DNA from: DATAOG01 sp963840925
GTDB taxonomy: Bacteria; Pseudomonadota; Alphaproteobacteria; Geminicoccales; Geminicoccaceae
Direction of reading: 5' to 3'
DNA: 64,000 nucleotides
Assembly (NCBI GenBank): GCA_963840925.1
Contig: CAWJAY010000005.1
Span: 62,001-126,000, forward strand
The notes below the pieces were generated by a model. The model searched no databases, was not told the DNA's origin, and saw only the letters and a program-made list of their open reading frames with translations. Both the position numbers and the translations under genes were made by a program. Every line of letters starts with the position of its first letter. The stretch's first letter is position 1. This document shows positions 1 through 8,934 of this stretch, piece after piece.

Positions 1-1
1 C

Positions 2-1117
2 TACGCCCCAACCTTTTTCCTTTATTGCCTGACGGCGACCGTAGGCTCGGTGGTCGACAAGCAGCTGGTCATGGCGCACGAGCAGGACGGCGATCTCGGC
101 CACGACTGGCTGAAGACCGCGTCCGCCGGCTCCGGGCCGTTCAAGCTGCGCGCCTGGAAGCCGAACGAGAGCCTGATCATCGAGAAGAATCCGAATTACT
201 GGCAGGGCGAGGTCGGGTTCGAGCGCGTGATCACCCGCCATATCGCCGAGCCCGCGACCCAGATGCTGCTGCTCCAGAAGGGCGACATCGACATCGCCCG
301 CAACCTCGAGGCCGACCAGATGGCAGCGCTCAGGGATCACGCCGAGATAGTGCTCCGCGAAGTGCCCAAGGGGGCGATCTACTATCTGGGTCTCAATCAA
401 AAGAATCAGGATCTGGCCAGGCCCGAGGTCCGCGAGGCACTGAAATGGCTGATCCCCTACCGGGAGATCGCCGATACGATCGTCAAGGGCTCGGCGGTCG
501 TGCACCAGACGTTCCTGCCGCGGGGCTTTCTCGGCGCGCTCGACGAGAAGCCCTATCAGCTCGACGTCGACAAGGCGAAGGATCTGTTGCGGCGGGCAGG
601 CCTCGAGGACGGCTTTGCGGTCACGATTGACACCCGCAACTCATCGCCGATCCTGGACATGGCGCAGGTGATCCAGGCGGCTTGGGCGGCGGCCAACATC
701 CGGCTCGAGATCCTGCCGGGCGACAACAAGCAGACGCTGACCAAGTACCGGGCGCGCACTCACGACATCTACATCGGCCGCTGGGGCCCGGACTATCAGG
801 ACCCGCACACCAACGCCGACACCTTCGCGTCCAATCCGGACAACGCCGACGGCGCGCCCTGGGCCGGCAAGCTCGCCTGGCGCAATGCCTGGGAGATCCC
901 GGAGCTCAGCGCCAAGACCGCGGCCGCGGTGCTCGAGCGCGACCGGGAGAAGCGGGCGGAGATGTACGAGGAACTGCAGCGCGCCGTGCTCAAGGACGGA
1001 CCGTTCGTGATCATGTTCCAGGACATCGAGGTGATCGCCGAGCGCGCCGACGTCGAGGGCATGATCTGGGGCCCTTCGTTCGACGACAACAAGTACTGGA
1101 AGGGCCACAAGGGCTGA
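2..1117 (+). CDS. Peptide/nickel-type ABC transporter substrate-binding protein, 5' truncated
   Basis: This is the C-terminal part (about 370 residues) of a periplasmic solute-binding protein of family 5 (DppA/OppA type), which delivers peptides or similar solutes to an ABC permease. The frame is open from the first bases of the window, so the start and signal peptide lie upstream. Family features seen are a substrate-lobe segment SGPFKLRAWKPNE, the NPNYWQGE motif, a repeated-lobe region, and the closing RAEMYEELQRAVLKDGP helix. The cognate permeases and ATPase probably lie downstream (4.3-8.7 kb), but sthA and an exporter gene intervene, so co-transcription is uncertain. No frame break is seen. 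The exact ligand cannot be read from sequence. Confidence 0.88.
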   Translation, partial: YAPTFFLYCLTATVGSVVDKQLVMAHEQDGDLGHDWLKTASAGSGPFKLRAWKPNESLIIEKNPNYWQGEVGFERVITRHIAEPATQMLLLQKGDIDIARNLEADQMAALRDHAEIVLREVPKGAIYYLGLNQKNQDLARPEVREALKWLIPYREIADTIVKGSAVVHQTFLPRGFLGALDEKPYQLDVDKAKDLLRRAGLEDGFAVTIDTRNSSPILDMAQVIQAAWAAANIRLEILPGDNKQTLTKYRARTHDIYIGRWGPDYQDPHTNADTFASNPDNADGAPWAGKLAWRNAWEIPELSAKTAAAVLERDREKRAEMYEELQRAVLKDGPFVIMFQDIEVIAERADVEGMIWGPSFDDNKYWKGHKG

Positions 1118-1177
1118 GCCGCTCCCGGCTGTTGGCAAACGTCAGGGGCCGGGACACCGCCGAAGAGCACATCGCAA

Positions 1178-1207
1178 GGGACCCGCCCCCGACGGGGGTT
1201 CCCGTTT
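1178..1207 (+). terminator. Possible terminator hairpin after the binding-protein gene
   Basis: About 60 bases after the stop codon there is a G-rich/C-rich inverted repeat whose core is CCCCC-GAC-GGGGG, extended by GGGA/TCCC, and followed by only three T residues. It is compatible with a weak intrinsic terminator between the binding-protein gene and sthA. The rest of the 240-base gap shows no clear gene or promoter. Confidence 0.35.
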
Positions 1208-1357
1208 GACCTCGACGGCTCGGCGGACGACAATCGTGCCGACAACCAGCGCGCTTCAGGGAACCTTGGGCAATGAACCTCCAGCTTTGACCGCCCGCCC
1301 GGTCAGACGACCCGCGGACCAGAAGGCAGCCGCGCTCTTGCTCTGAGGGAGGCATCG

Positions 1358-2809
1358 ATGACGTCTCAAGAGTACGATCTGATCGTGATCGGCGGTGGTC
1401 CGGCGGGCGAGAAGGGGGCCGCGCAGGCGGCCTACTTCGGCAAGCGGGTGGCGCTGGTCGAGAAAAGCCCGGCGCTCGGCGGCGCGGTCGCGAATACCAG
1501 CATCCCGTTCAAGGCGCTGCGGGAGACCGCGCTCTATCTCGCGGGCTTTCGGACCCGGAAGCTGCACGGCATCGACTTTCGGATGAAGGAAAGGGCGACG
1601 CTGCGGGATTTCCTCTCGCAGGAACACGCGATCGTGCGCGATTATCGGTTCAAGGTCGCGACCAACCTCGACACCCACAATGTCGATGTCTTCCCGGGCC
1701 AGGCTTCGTTCCTGGACCCCCATACGGTCACGGTCGAGCATCGGCGGCGACAGCCGACCTTGCTCTCGGCGGACGTGGTCCTGATCGCCTGCGGTTCACG
1801 GCCCTACCACCCGCCTCAGTTCGACTTCGATGGCGACCGGGTCTACGATTCCAACACGTTCATGCGCGCGAACTGCATGCCGACGAGCCTCGCCGTCATC
1901 GGCGCCGGCCCGATCGGCTGCGAATACGCCTGCATCATGGCGTTGCTCGGCTGCTCGGTCAGCCTGATCGACGCCGGCGATACGTTGCTGCCTTTTCTCG
2001 ACTCCGAGGTCTCGACGCTGCTGCAGCAGAGCCTGATCGAGACCGGCATCGACCTGATGCCGGCAACCCGGGTGGAGAGAGTGAGCGAGGGGCCGCCGTA
2101 CACGCTGTCGCTCGACAGCGGGCGCGAACTCAGGGCGGACGCGATCGTGGTGACGGCGGGCCGCATCGGCAATACCGACGGCCTGGCGCTGGAGAACGCC
2201 GGGCTCGCGACCGATGCGCGCGGTCTTCTGACGGTCAACGAGACCTTTCAGACCGCACAGCCGCACATCCGTGCCGCGGGCGACGTGATCGGCTTCCCGG
2301 CGCTGGCCTCGAGCTCGATGGAGCAGGCGCGCATGGCGATGGTCCATGCGTTCGATCTGAAGTACAAGCAGCAGATGGCAAAGCTGATGCCGTACGGCAT
2401 CTACACCATCCCCGAATGCTCGATGGTGGGCGAGACCGAAGACTCGGCGCAACGCAAGGGCATTCCCTACGTCGTCGGCCGGGCTCGTTACCGTGACAAT
2501 GCCCGTGGCGGCGTCATCGGCGACGATGCCGGCTTCCTCAAGCTGATCTACCACGCCGACGACATGCGGCTGATCGGGGCCCACATGCTCGGCGAGCAAT
2601 CGATCGAGCTGATCGACATCGGTCTGTTGTCGATGCAGATGAACGCGACCTTCCAGGTGTTCATCGATGCCTGCTTCAACTTTCCGAGCCTAGTCGAATT
2701 GTACAAATATGCGACCTACGACGCGATGAAGCGCCAGCAGCAGGGCCGTGTGCATGGATCGTCAGCGGTTCCCGATGACCAGCGACTTAGCGTCAACGCC
2801 GCCGTTTGA
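1358..2809 (+). CDS. sthA: Soluble (Si-specific) NAD(P) transhydrogenase-like flavoprotein
   Basis: A 483-residue member of the pyridine nucleotide-disulfide oxidoreductase superfamily, closest in motif pattern to SthA, which interconverts NADH and NADPH in the cytosol. The N-terminal FAD-binding motif is VIGGGPAGEKGA. The mid-protein motif ACGSRPYHP, the NAD(P)-binding VIGAGPIGCEYA, and the late blocks TAQPHIRAAGDVIGFP and GIYTIPECSMVGETE are all typical of SthA. The region equivalent to the redox-active site reads GGAVANTSIPFKALR and has no cysteine, so a dithiol mechanism is excluded; E. coli SthA keeps one cysteine at this place. The ATG is preceded by GGGAGG. The last 25 residues are an unconserved tail. 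Function as a transhydrogenase is family-based inference. Confidence 0.85.
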   Translation: MTSQEYDLIVIGGGPAGEKGAAQAAYFGKRVALVEKSPALGGAVANTSIPFKALRETALYLAGFRTRKLHGIDFRMKERATLRDFLSQEHAIVRDYRFKVATNLDTHNVDVFPGQASFLDPHTVTVEHRRRQPTLLSADVVLIACGSRPYHPPQFDFDGDRVYDSNTFMRANCMPTSLAVIGAGPIGCEYACIMALLGCSVSLIDAGDTLLPFLDSEVSTLLQQSLIETGIDLMPATRVERVSEGPPYTLSLDSGRELRADAIVVTAGRIGNTDGLALENAGLATDARGLLTVNETFQTAQPHIRAAGDVIGFPALASSSMEQARMAMVHAFDLKYKQQMAKLMPYGIYTIPECSMVGETEDSAQRKGIPYVVGRARYRDNARGGVIGDDAGFLKLIYHADDMRLIGAHMLGEQSIELIDIGLLSMQMNATFQVFIDACFNFPSLVELYKYATYDAMKRQQQGRVHGSSAVPDDQRLSVNAAV

Positions 2810-3016
2810 TCACAGTAGCGGAGCAGGTGGTTCCGGGAGAAGCGGCGGCCGGGACCGCAGCGCGGTCTGCACCTCCCCTGCGACGCCGCGATCCCTTGTT
2901 GACCGGGCACCGGGACCCCACAATGGCCGCCGTGGAACTGGCATCCGCGGCCTCCCGGCTTAGATCGTAGGCGTCCCGAGCGGATCCGGGACACCACCCA
3001 AGGACACGACGGCGTC

Positions 3017-4231
3017 ATGGCGGCAAGCAGCGCAAGCGCGGCGACGGGGGCACGGACCGCGAGCACGGCGGTGCTGCCGATCCTCTTTGCGATCAGTGCC
3101 GGGCACTTCCTCAACGACACGATGCAGTCGGCGCTGTTGTCGATTTATCCGTTGGTCAAGGAGCCGCTGGCGCTCGACTTCGTGCACATCGGGATCATCA
3201 CGCTGGTGTTCCAGCTGACCGCGTCGGTCCTGCAGCCGATCGTCGGGTTCTATACCGACAAGCACCCACAGCCGTTCTCACTGCCGGTCGGCATGGCCGC
3301 GACCTTCGTCGGCATGCTGGTGCTCTCGGCCGCCAGCGGCTTCGCCACGATGCTGCTGGCTGCGGCCCTGATCGGCATCGGCAGCTCGGTGTTCCATCCC
3401 GAGGGGTCGCGCGTGGCGCGGCTGGCCGCGGGCGGGCGTTACGGGTTCGCCCAGTCGGTCTTCCAGGTCGGCGGCAATACCGGGCAGGCGGTCAGCCCGC
3501 TGCTGGTGGCGCTGCTGGTGATCCCCAACGGCCAGCTCCACATCGCCTGGTTCGCGCTCGCGGCCGTGATCGGTGTTGGCATCCTGAGCCGGGTCGGCGT
3601 CTGGTACCGTGACCATCTGGTGCTGCGCCGGACTGCTGGCGCGGCGGCCACCGTGATGTCTCCGGTCGGGCGCAGCCGGGTGATCACGGCGGTCGCGATC
3701 CTGCTGGCGCTGACCTTCTCCAAGAACTTCTACATGGCGGCCTTTGCCTCCTACTACACATTCTTCCTGATCGACCGCTTCGCGGTTTCGGTCGGCAGTG
3801 CCCAGATCCACCTGTTCCTGTTCTTGGGTGCGGTGGCGGTCGGCACGCTGGTCGGCGGCCCGATCGGCGACCGGATCGGCCGCAAGCCGATCTTGTGGAT
3901 CTCGATCGTGGGCGTGCTACCCCTGAGCCTGGCGCTGCCGTTCGTCAGCCTGTTCTGGACCGACGTCCTGGCGGTGCTGATCGGCCTGGCCATGGCCTCG
4001 GCCTTTCCGGCGATCATCGTCTACGCTCAGGAACTGCTGCCGGGCCGCGTCGGCATGATCGCCGGCCTGTTCTTCGGCTTCGCGTTCGGCATGGGTGGCA
4101 TCGGTGCGGTCCTGATCGGCTGGCTGGCCGACGCCCGCGGCATTGAGGGGGCGTTCCAACTTTGCGCGCTGCTGCCGGCGATCGGCCTGCTGGTGATGTT
4201 TCTGCCCAGCCTCGACCAGAAGCGGGCATAG
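3017..4231 (+). CDS. fsr: MFS exporter, fosmidomycin-resistance (Fsr) family
   Basis: A 404-residue major facilitator superfamily protein with about 12 hydrophobic segments. The start region ISAGHFLNDTMQSALLSIYP and the block GIGSSVFHPEGSRVAR are hallmarks of Fsr-like proton-driven exporters in the inner membrane. A second-half motif GGPIGDRIGRKPIL corresponds to the MFS loop motif. Length matches the family (about 400). The natural substrate is unknown; E. coli Fsr exports fosmidomycin when overproduced. The gene lies about 200 bases after sthA on the same strand and 85 bases before an ABC permease, so it interrupts what looks like a peptide-transporter locus. No frame break. Confidence 0.85.
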   Translation: MAASSASAATGARTASTAVLPILFAISAGHFLNDTMQSALLSIYPLVKEPLALDFVHIGIITLVFQLTASVLQPIVGFYTDKHPQPFSLPVGMAATFVGMLVLSAASGFATMLLAAALIGIGSSVFHPEGSRVARLAAGGRYGFAQSVFQVGGNTGQAVSPLLVALLVIPNGQLHIAWFALAAVIGVGILSRVGVWYRDHLVLRRTAGAAATVMSPVGRSRVITAVAILLALTFSKNFYMAAFASYYTFFLIDRFAVSVGSAQIHLFLFLGAVAVGTLVGGPIGDRIGRKPILWISIVGVLPLSLALPFVSLFWTDVLAVLIGLAMASAFPAIIVYAQELLPGRVGMIAGLFFGFAFGMGGIGAVLIGWLADARGIEGAFQLCALLPAIGLLVMFLPSLDQKRA

Positions 4232-4316
4232 CTGGTCACGCCAGCTTGCTGCCGTTGCTGCGCATCCAGGGCAGTCCGATGACCAATAGTGCCGGGCCCA
4301 CGGACAGGCACGGACG

Positions 4317-5337
4317 ATGAACCGGTCGCTGCTGGTGACCGGCCGGCTGATCCTGACGCTGGCCTTCACGTTCTCGGCCTGCTGCTGGTCACCTTCCTGA
4401 TCGGCCGGGTGGTGCCGATCGACCCGGTGCTGGCGGCGGTCGGCGACCGCGCGGCGTCCCAGGAAATCTACGAGCAGGCGAAAATCGAGCTCGGCCTCGA
4501 ACAAGCCGCTCTGGCAGCAGTTCCTGGTCTACGTCGGCAACGTGCTGCGGGGCGATTTCGGCAAGTCGGTGCTGACCGCCAATCCGGTGCTGGCGGACAT
4601 CGCCCGGGTGTTTCCGGCGACGCTCGAGCTGGCGACGCTCGCGACGCTGCTCGGGGTCGCTGTTCGGCGTGCCGATCGGGGTCGCCGCGGCGGTCTGGCA
4701 GGGCCGCTGGCTCGACCACGCGATCCGCGCTGCTCGGGCTGATCGGCTATTCGGTGCCGGTGTTCTGGCTGGGTCTGGTTGGCTTGCTGGTGTTCTACGC
4801 GAACCTCGACTGGTCGCCGGGCCCGGCCGGCTCGATGTGTTCTACGAGGGCCTGGTCGACCCGGTGACCGGCGTGATCCTGCTCGACGCCGCGCTCGCGG
4901 GCGAGTGGGAGGTGTTCCGGAACGCCTTCGAGCACATCATTCTGCCGGCCTCGATCCTCGGCTACTTCTCGCTCGCTTACATCGCCCGCATGACCCGGAG
5001 CTTCATGATCGAGCAGCTGCGCCAGGAATACATCACGACCGCCCGGATCAAAGGGCTGTCGGAGGCACGGGTGATGTGGCGCCATGCGCTCGGCAACACC
5101 GCGGTGCCGCTGGCCACGGTCATCGCCCTGTCCTATGCCAACCTGCTCGAAGGGCTCGGTTCTGACCGAGACCGTGTTCGCCTGGCCCGGGCTCGGCTTC
5201 TACATCACCAACTCGCTGCTGAACGCCGACATGAACGCGGTGCTCGGCGGCACGATCGTGGTCGGCTCGCGTGTTCATCGGGCTCAACTTGCTCTCGGAC
5301 GTGCTGCTACCGCCTGCTCGACCCCCGCGCCCGCTGA
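4317..5337 (+). CDS. ABC transporter permease, DppB family (frame broken several times)
   Basis: Joining frames gives a typical inner-membrane permease of the dipeptide/oligopeptide/nickel family. The N-terminus MNRSLLVTGRLIL is followed by LLLVTFLIGRVVPIDPVLA, then GYSVPVFWLGLVGLLVFYA. The cytoplasmic coupling-loop region includes EYITTARIKGLSEARVMW, and the C-terminus is VLTETVFAWPGLGFYI followed by LLSDVLYRLLDPRAR. Seven or so frame changes are needed. Those I could resolve (near 4660, 5153, 5270 and 5307) are each removed by deleting one G or C. The gene is therefore likely intact in the organism and mis-sequenced here. Its partner permease is normally adjacent but here lies 880 bases away. 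Confidence 0.8.
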
Positions 5338-5365
5338 GCGCGAAGCCCCTCTTGGAGGACCCGCC

Positions 5366-5770
5366 ATGGCCGAGCGAGATCTACAGGGCGGCTGCCTGTG
5401 CGGCGCCATCCGCTATCAGCGCGAGCGGCGCGCCGCACCGGCCGCATTACTGCCATTGCCGCATGTGCCAACGCGAGCGTCGGCGCGCCGCTGCCCCGCC
5501 TGGGTCAACTTCCGCTCAGCAGGCTTCGCCTGCGACCGCGAGGCGAGCCTGCCTATCATCGCTCCTCGCCCGAACTTGCGGCGCGGCTTCTGCCCGACGC
5601 TGCGGCACCTCGATCTGCACGATTGCGGACGAGGATGACTATGTCTGTGTCACGCTCGCGAGCCTGGATGATCCGGAGCGGATCGCGCCGGCTTTCCATA
5701 TGTGGACCGCGAGCCAGCTGTCCTGGCTCAGGTCGACGACGAGCTGCCACGCCACGAGGGCCAAGCCTGA
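5366..5770 (+). CDS. GFA-family zinc protein (glutathione-dependent formaldehyde-activating-like), frame broken
   Basis: The ATG follows a GGAGG site at about 5355. The first frame gives MAERDLQGGCLCGAIRYQ, the standard start of GFA/CENP-V-type proteins, whose cysteines bind structural and catalytic zinc. Other frames give YCHCRMCQR, then FRSAGFA, then a CPTCGTSICT-like segment, then DDYVCVTLASLDDPE and FHMWTASQLSWL, which together make a protein of about 130 residues ending VDDELPRHEGQA at 5770. At least three frame changes are required, as in the neighbouring genes. Many members of this family have no proven formaldehyde activity, so the substrate is unknown. It sits between two ABC permease genes that are normally adjacent. 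Confidence 0.7.
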
Positions 5771-5868
5771 GGCGACCACCGCTGTCCTGGGCGCGCCGAG
5801 CTGACGATGATGCGCACAGAAGGTCATACGCGGGCGACTGGGCCCGATCCGTCGGCGCTGCTAGCGCG

Positions 5869-6155
5869 ATGCGCGCGATCGGGACCAAGACCCTCAAGAA
5901 CAAGCTCAGCGGTACGTGCGTCTCGCTGCCGCCGGCGAGATGAGATGGTCATGACGCGGCCGGGTCGTGGCGCAGCTGGCTTCACCGCCCCCGCAGCTGG
6001 CGGAGGGCGTGGCGGACGCGGTGCTGGCGCAGCGGTCCGAAAGCGATGATCGCCCCGGCCGTTTGCCGCGAAGCCCGCCGCCCGAACCGCCACCTGGCGT
6101 GATGACGCTCGGGAGCTGCTCGCTGGTCGCCCGTCGCGCGAGGACCGTGACCTAC
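5869..6155 (+). CDS. Phd/YefM-type antitoxin, frame broken
   Basis: The start MRAIGTKTLKNKLS followed (in another frame) by YVRLAAAGE and by GRVVAQLA is the signature of prevent-host-death antitoxins. These bind operator DNA through the N-terminal domain and neutralise a toxin with the C-terminal tail. Further pieces LAEGVADAVLA and GVMTLGELLAG (after frame correction) match the usual tail. At least three frame changes are needed, so the exact end is approximate. It is followed directly by what looks like the first residues of a PIN toxin. Confidence 0.5.
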
Positions 6156-6206
6156 GTCAAACCTTCGGTGGCTTCGCGCTGGCGCCGGTCTCGAGCAAGG
6201 CACTGA
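6147..6206 (+). pseudogene. Possible N-terminal remnant of a PIN-domain toxin
   Basis: A GTG start gives VTYVKPSVAS, resembling the first strand of PIN ribonuclease toxins (family pattern M-x-Y-V-D/E-x-S-V). The conserved acidic residue is absent and the reading frame stops after 19 residues, 10 bases before the next permease gene. A full PIN domain needs about 130 residues, so only a stub is present. The call rests on this short match and on its position after a Phd antitoxin. Confidence 0.25.
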
Positions 6207-6216
6207 GCTGCGCGGG

Positions 6217-7148
6217 ATGAGCATCGCCCTGCCCTCGCGCGCGCGGCCTGGCGCGCCTGGCTGCTGTCGGAAACCCCGGCCTCGGGGCTGCAGGCGCGGC
6301 TCGGGCGCGCCTATCTCGCCTGGCTCGCGCTCGCGCGAAACCCGCTCGCGATGATTGGCCTCGGCATCGTCGTCGAGCCTGCTGCTGACCGCCGCGCTGG
6401 CGCCCTGGCTCGCGAGCCATCCGCCGACCAGCCAGGTCCTGGCCGACCGGCTGCAGCCGCCGTCTGCCGCGCACTGGCTCGGGACCGACGAGCTCGGCCG
6501 CGACATCTACTCGCGGATCGTCTACGGCGCCCGGCTGACCCTCTACATCGTGGGGCTGGTGGTGATGCATCGTCGGGCCGGTCGGCCTGCTGGTCGGCAC
6601 CGTCGCGGGCTACGTCGGCGGCTGGCTCGATGTGGTCCTGATGCGGATCACCGACGTTTTCCTCGCCTTTCCGCGCCTGATCCTGGCGCTCGCCTTCGTC
6701 GCCGCGCTCGGTCCGGGGATCGAGAACGCGATCACCGCGATCGCGATCACCGCCTGGCCGCCTTATGCCCGGATCGCCCGCGCCGAGACCTGACCGTGCG
6801 CAACTCCGATTTCATCGCCGCGATCCGGCTGCAGGGCGCGTCGAGCGGCCGGATCATCTGGGGCCACATCGTGCCGCTGTGCACGACGTTCCTTGATCGT
6901 GCGCCTGACCCTCGACATGGCCGGCATCATCCTGACCGCCGCGGGCCTGGGCTTTCTCGGCCTCGGCGCCCAGCCGCCGCTTGCCCGAATGGGGTGCCAT
7001 GATCTCCTCGGGCCGCCAGTATCTGCTCGAGCAGTGGTGGGTTGCGACGATGCCCGGGATCGCGATCTTCGTCGTCTCGCTCGGCTTCAATCTTTTGGGC
7101 GACGGGCTGCGCGACGTCCTCGACCCGAAGCAGGCGACCGCGCGCTGA
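6217..7148 (+). CDS. ABC transporter permease, DppC family (frame broken several times)
   Basis: Second permease of a peptide-type importer. Readable pieces are MSIALPSRAR, then LGRAYLAWLALARNPLAMI, HWLGTDELGRDIYSRIVYG (the very conserved GTDxxGRD motif of DppC/OppC), LVGTVAGYVGGWLDVV, then DFIAAIRLQGASSGRIIW, GLGFLGLGAQPPLPEWG (frame-corrected) and the C-terminus NLLGDGLRDVLDPK. Reconstructed length is about 305 residues, normal for DppC. About six frame changes are needed. Conserved residues survive on both sides of each break, so sequencing error is more likely than decay. Confidence 0.8.
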
Positions 7149-7296
7149 GGCGCTGCCGACCGGCCTGGCGAGCCGCGGCAGCAATGCCACACTCGTGCGC
7201 CCCACAAACCCCCTCGGGCTTAATCCTGTGGTCATTGCCCTTACTTAGAAAGGCGATGACCGCGGTCGATCTGCCGCGCTGACCGAGGAGGAGCTC

Positions 7297-7746
7297 TTGC
7301 CAGGCAGCGATGATCGCCGGCTGCGGCCGGCTGCGGCCGGCGCGTCGACGACGCCTTCGCTCGCGTCCCGGCCCGCGTCTCCAGGTGAGCCGGTCGAAGG
7401 CGCGCCGGGCTGGCGGGTGACCCGGCGCAGCGCGCCGCCGGTCGGCACCGGCAGCGTGCCCCGGGCGCCGAGGGCGATGGCCGCCGAGGCCGACTTTTCC
7501 GTGCTTCCGGAGCTAATGCCGGGCGAATCCGGCGCGCTCGCCCGCCCACCGAGGCGGGTCGCCGGGGTCGCGCCGCGCGGGCGCGGCATCTCGCTATTGG
7601 CGCTGGCCGCGGCGGCAGTGGTCGTGGTCTGCGCGCTCGGGCTCGCCGCGCTCGACCTGCAGGGGCTCGAGTGGCCGCCATCCTGGAGCGAACGGCCGGC
7701 GATGTATGGCAACCCGGGTCAGGCGTCGATCGGGCGCCCGGGCTGA
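7297..7746 (+). CDS. Hypothetical small protein with one membrane segment
   Basis: An open frame starting at TTG with a good GGAGGAG site 8 bases upstream, 149 residues. The first 100 residues are Pro/Ala/Arg-rich and low complexity. Residues about 102-122 form one hydrophobic stretch (SLLALAAAAVVVVCALGLAA), then a short WPPSW-containing tail. I do not recognise a family. It lies between permease 2 and the ATPase of the importer, where no gene is expected. The region is frame-damaged, so the true ORF may differ, and a chance ORF in GC-rich DNA is possible. The 148 bases before it show no other gene. Confidence 0.3.
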   Translation: MPGSDDRRLRPAAAGASTTPSLASRPASPGEPVEGAPGWRVTRRSAPPVGTGSVPRAPRAMAAEADFSVLPELMPGESGALARPPRRVAGVAPRGRGISLLALAAAAVVVVCALGLAALDLQGLEWPPSWSERPAMYGNPGQASIGRPG

Positions 7747-7815
7747 GGACTCCGCTGGCCAGCCGCGAACAGGAGGGCTAGGCGCTGGCCGCCGGGCGCG
7801 GCTAAGCTTCGGCTG

Positions 7816-8670
7816 ATGTCGCCCCGGCTGATCGTCCAGAACCTCTGGGTCCGCTACCCGACGCCTGCGCGGGTGATCGAGGCGGTGCGGGGCGTGTCGT
7901 TCACGCTCGGGCGCGAGAAGCTCGGCATCGTCGGCGAATCCGGCTCGGGCAAGTCGACGGTCGGACGGGCGATCCTGCGGCTGGTGCCGGCGCCCGGCAT
8001 AGTCACCGCCGAGCGGCTGATCTTCGATGGCATCCACCTGTTGGCGGCCGATGAGACGACGCTGCGCGAAGTGCGCGGCCGGCGGATCACGATGGTCATG
8101 CAGGACCCGAAGTTCTCCCTCAATCCGGTGATGACCGTCGGCCGGCAAATTCGCGAGGCCTACCGCGCCCACAGCCGGAGCTCGCGCGCCGAGGCGAGGC
8201 GCCGGGCGCTGGCGATGCTCGCGGCGGTCAAGATCCGCGATCCTGAGCGGGTCTACGAATGCTATCCGCATGAGGTCTCGGGCGGCATGGGTCAGCGGGT
8301 CATGATCGCGATGATGCTGGTCGCCGACCCGGATATCCTGATCGCCGACGAGCCGACCTCGGCGCTCGATGTCACCGTGCAGATGCAGGTGCTGGCGATC
8401 CTCGACGATCTGGTCAAGGAGCGCGGGCTCGGCCTGATCTTCATCAGCCACGATCTGAACCTGGTCGCCTCGTTCTGCGATCGGGTGCTGATCATGTACG
8501 CCGGCCGGGTGGTCGAGGAATGCCGGGCGAGCGAGCTGCACCGTGCGCAGCACCCCTACACCCGGGGCTTGCTCGCGGCGCTGCCGCACGTCGAGCGGCC
8601 GCCGGGGCCGCTGCCGGTGCTCGCGCGCGACCCCGCCTGGCTCGACGGACCGATCCGCGCCCGGACCTGA
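7816..8670 (+). CDS. Peptide-type ABC transporter ATP-binding protein (DppD/OppD-like)
   Basis: A 284-residue cytoplasmic ATPase in a single intact frame. Walker A is GESGSGKST (residue about 40), the signature is VSGGMGQRVMIAM, Walker B is ILIADEPTSALD, and the switch histidine is in LIFISHDLNLV. The C-terminal HPYTRGLLAALP block is diagnostic of the oligopeptide/nickel subfamily. These importers usually carry two ATPases (D and F). No second ATPase follows; instead there are 268 bases of unassigned DNA and an insertion sequence. The protein may work as a homodimer, or the partner gene may lie elsewhere or be lost. Confidence 0.88.
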   Translation: MSPRLIVQNLWVRYPTPARVIEAVRGVSFTLGREKLGIVGESGSGKSTVGRAILRLVPAPGIVTAERLIFDGIHLLAADETTLREVRGRRITMVMQDPKFSLNPVMTVGRQIREAYRAHSRSSRAEARRRALAMLAAVKIRDPERVYECYPHEVSGGMGQRVMIAMMLVADPDILIADEPTSALDVTVQMQVLAILDDLVKERGLGLIFISHDLNLVASFCDRVLIMYAGRVVEECRASELHRAQHPYTRGLLAALPHVERPPGPLPVLARDPAWLDGPIRART

Positions 8671-8856
8671 GCCCGGCGCCCTGCGAGCGGCGTTAGCTGG
8701 ATGTTTACGAAGGTGCGTTAACCCGGCAGCCGGGTGGTCCATGCGACCGTGGGAATCCGTGCCCAGCGCGGGCCGGGCGAGGGGCGGAGCGGGCGGCGCG
8801 GCCGGGCTCGTCGGCGGGGAACGGGCGCTCGGGCCGGGGGTGACGGCCGGAGCAGA

Positions 8857-8928
8857 GGTTGGCCGGGAGCGCCGGCCGCTCGCCGATGATGACCACGACC
8901 GCGAAGGCCAGCAGATGACCGGGTGCCG
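8857..8928 (-). repeat. Diverged duplicate of the 3' end of the EEP gene (direct repeat with 10163-10234)
   Basis: Without gaps, this stretch aligns to 10163-10234 over about 70 bases at roughly 70% identity by eye. Shared blocks are GGTTGGCCGGGA, CGCCGG, GACCACG, CCGCGAAG and GCAGATG. Read on the minus strand it encodes GHLLAFAVVV...PALPAN, matching DHLPIFADVV...PAFPAN at the end of the EEP protein beyond the insertion sequence, including the catalytic histidine. It is best explained as the tail of a second, tandem EEP-family gene whose body is gone. The remainder of 8671-8856 holds nothing I can assign. Confidence 0.6.
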
Positions 8929-8934
8929 GTCGGG

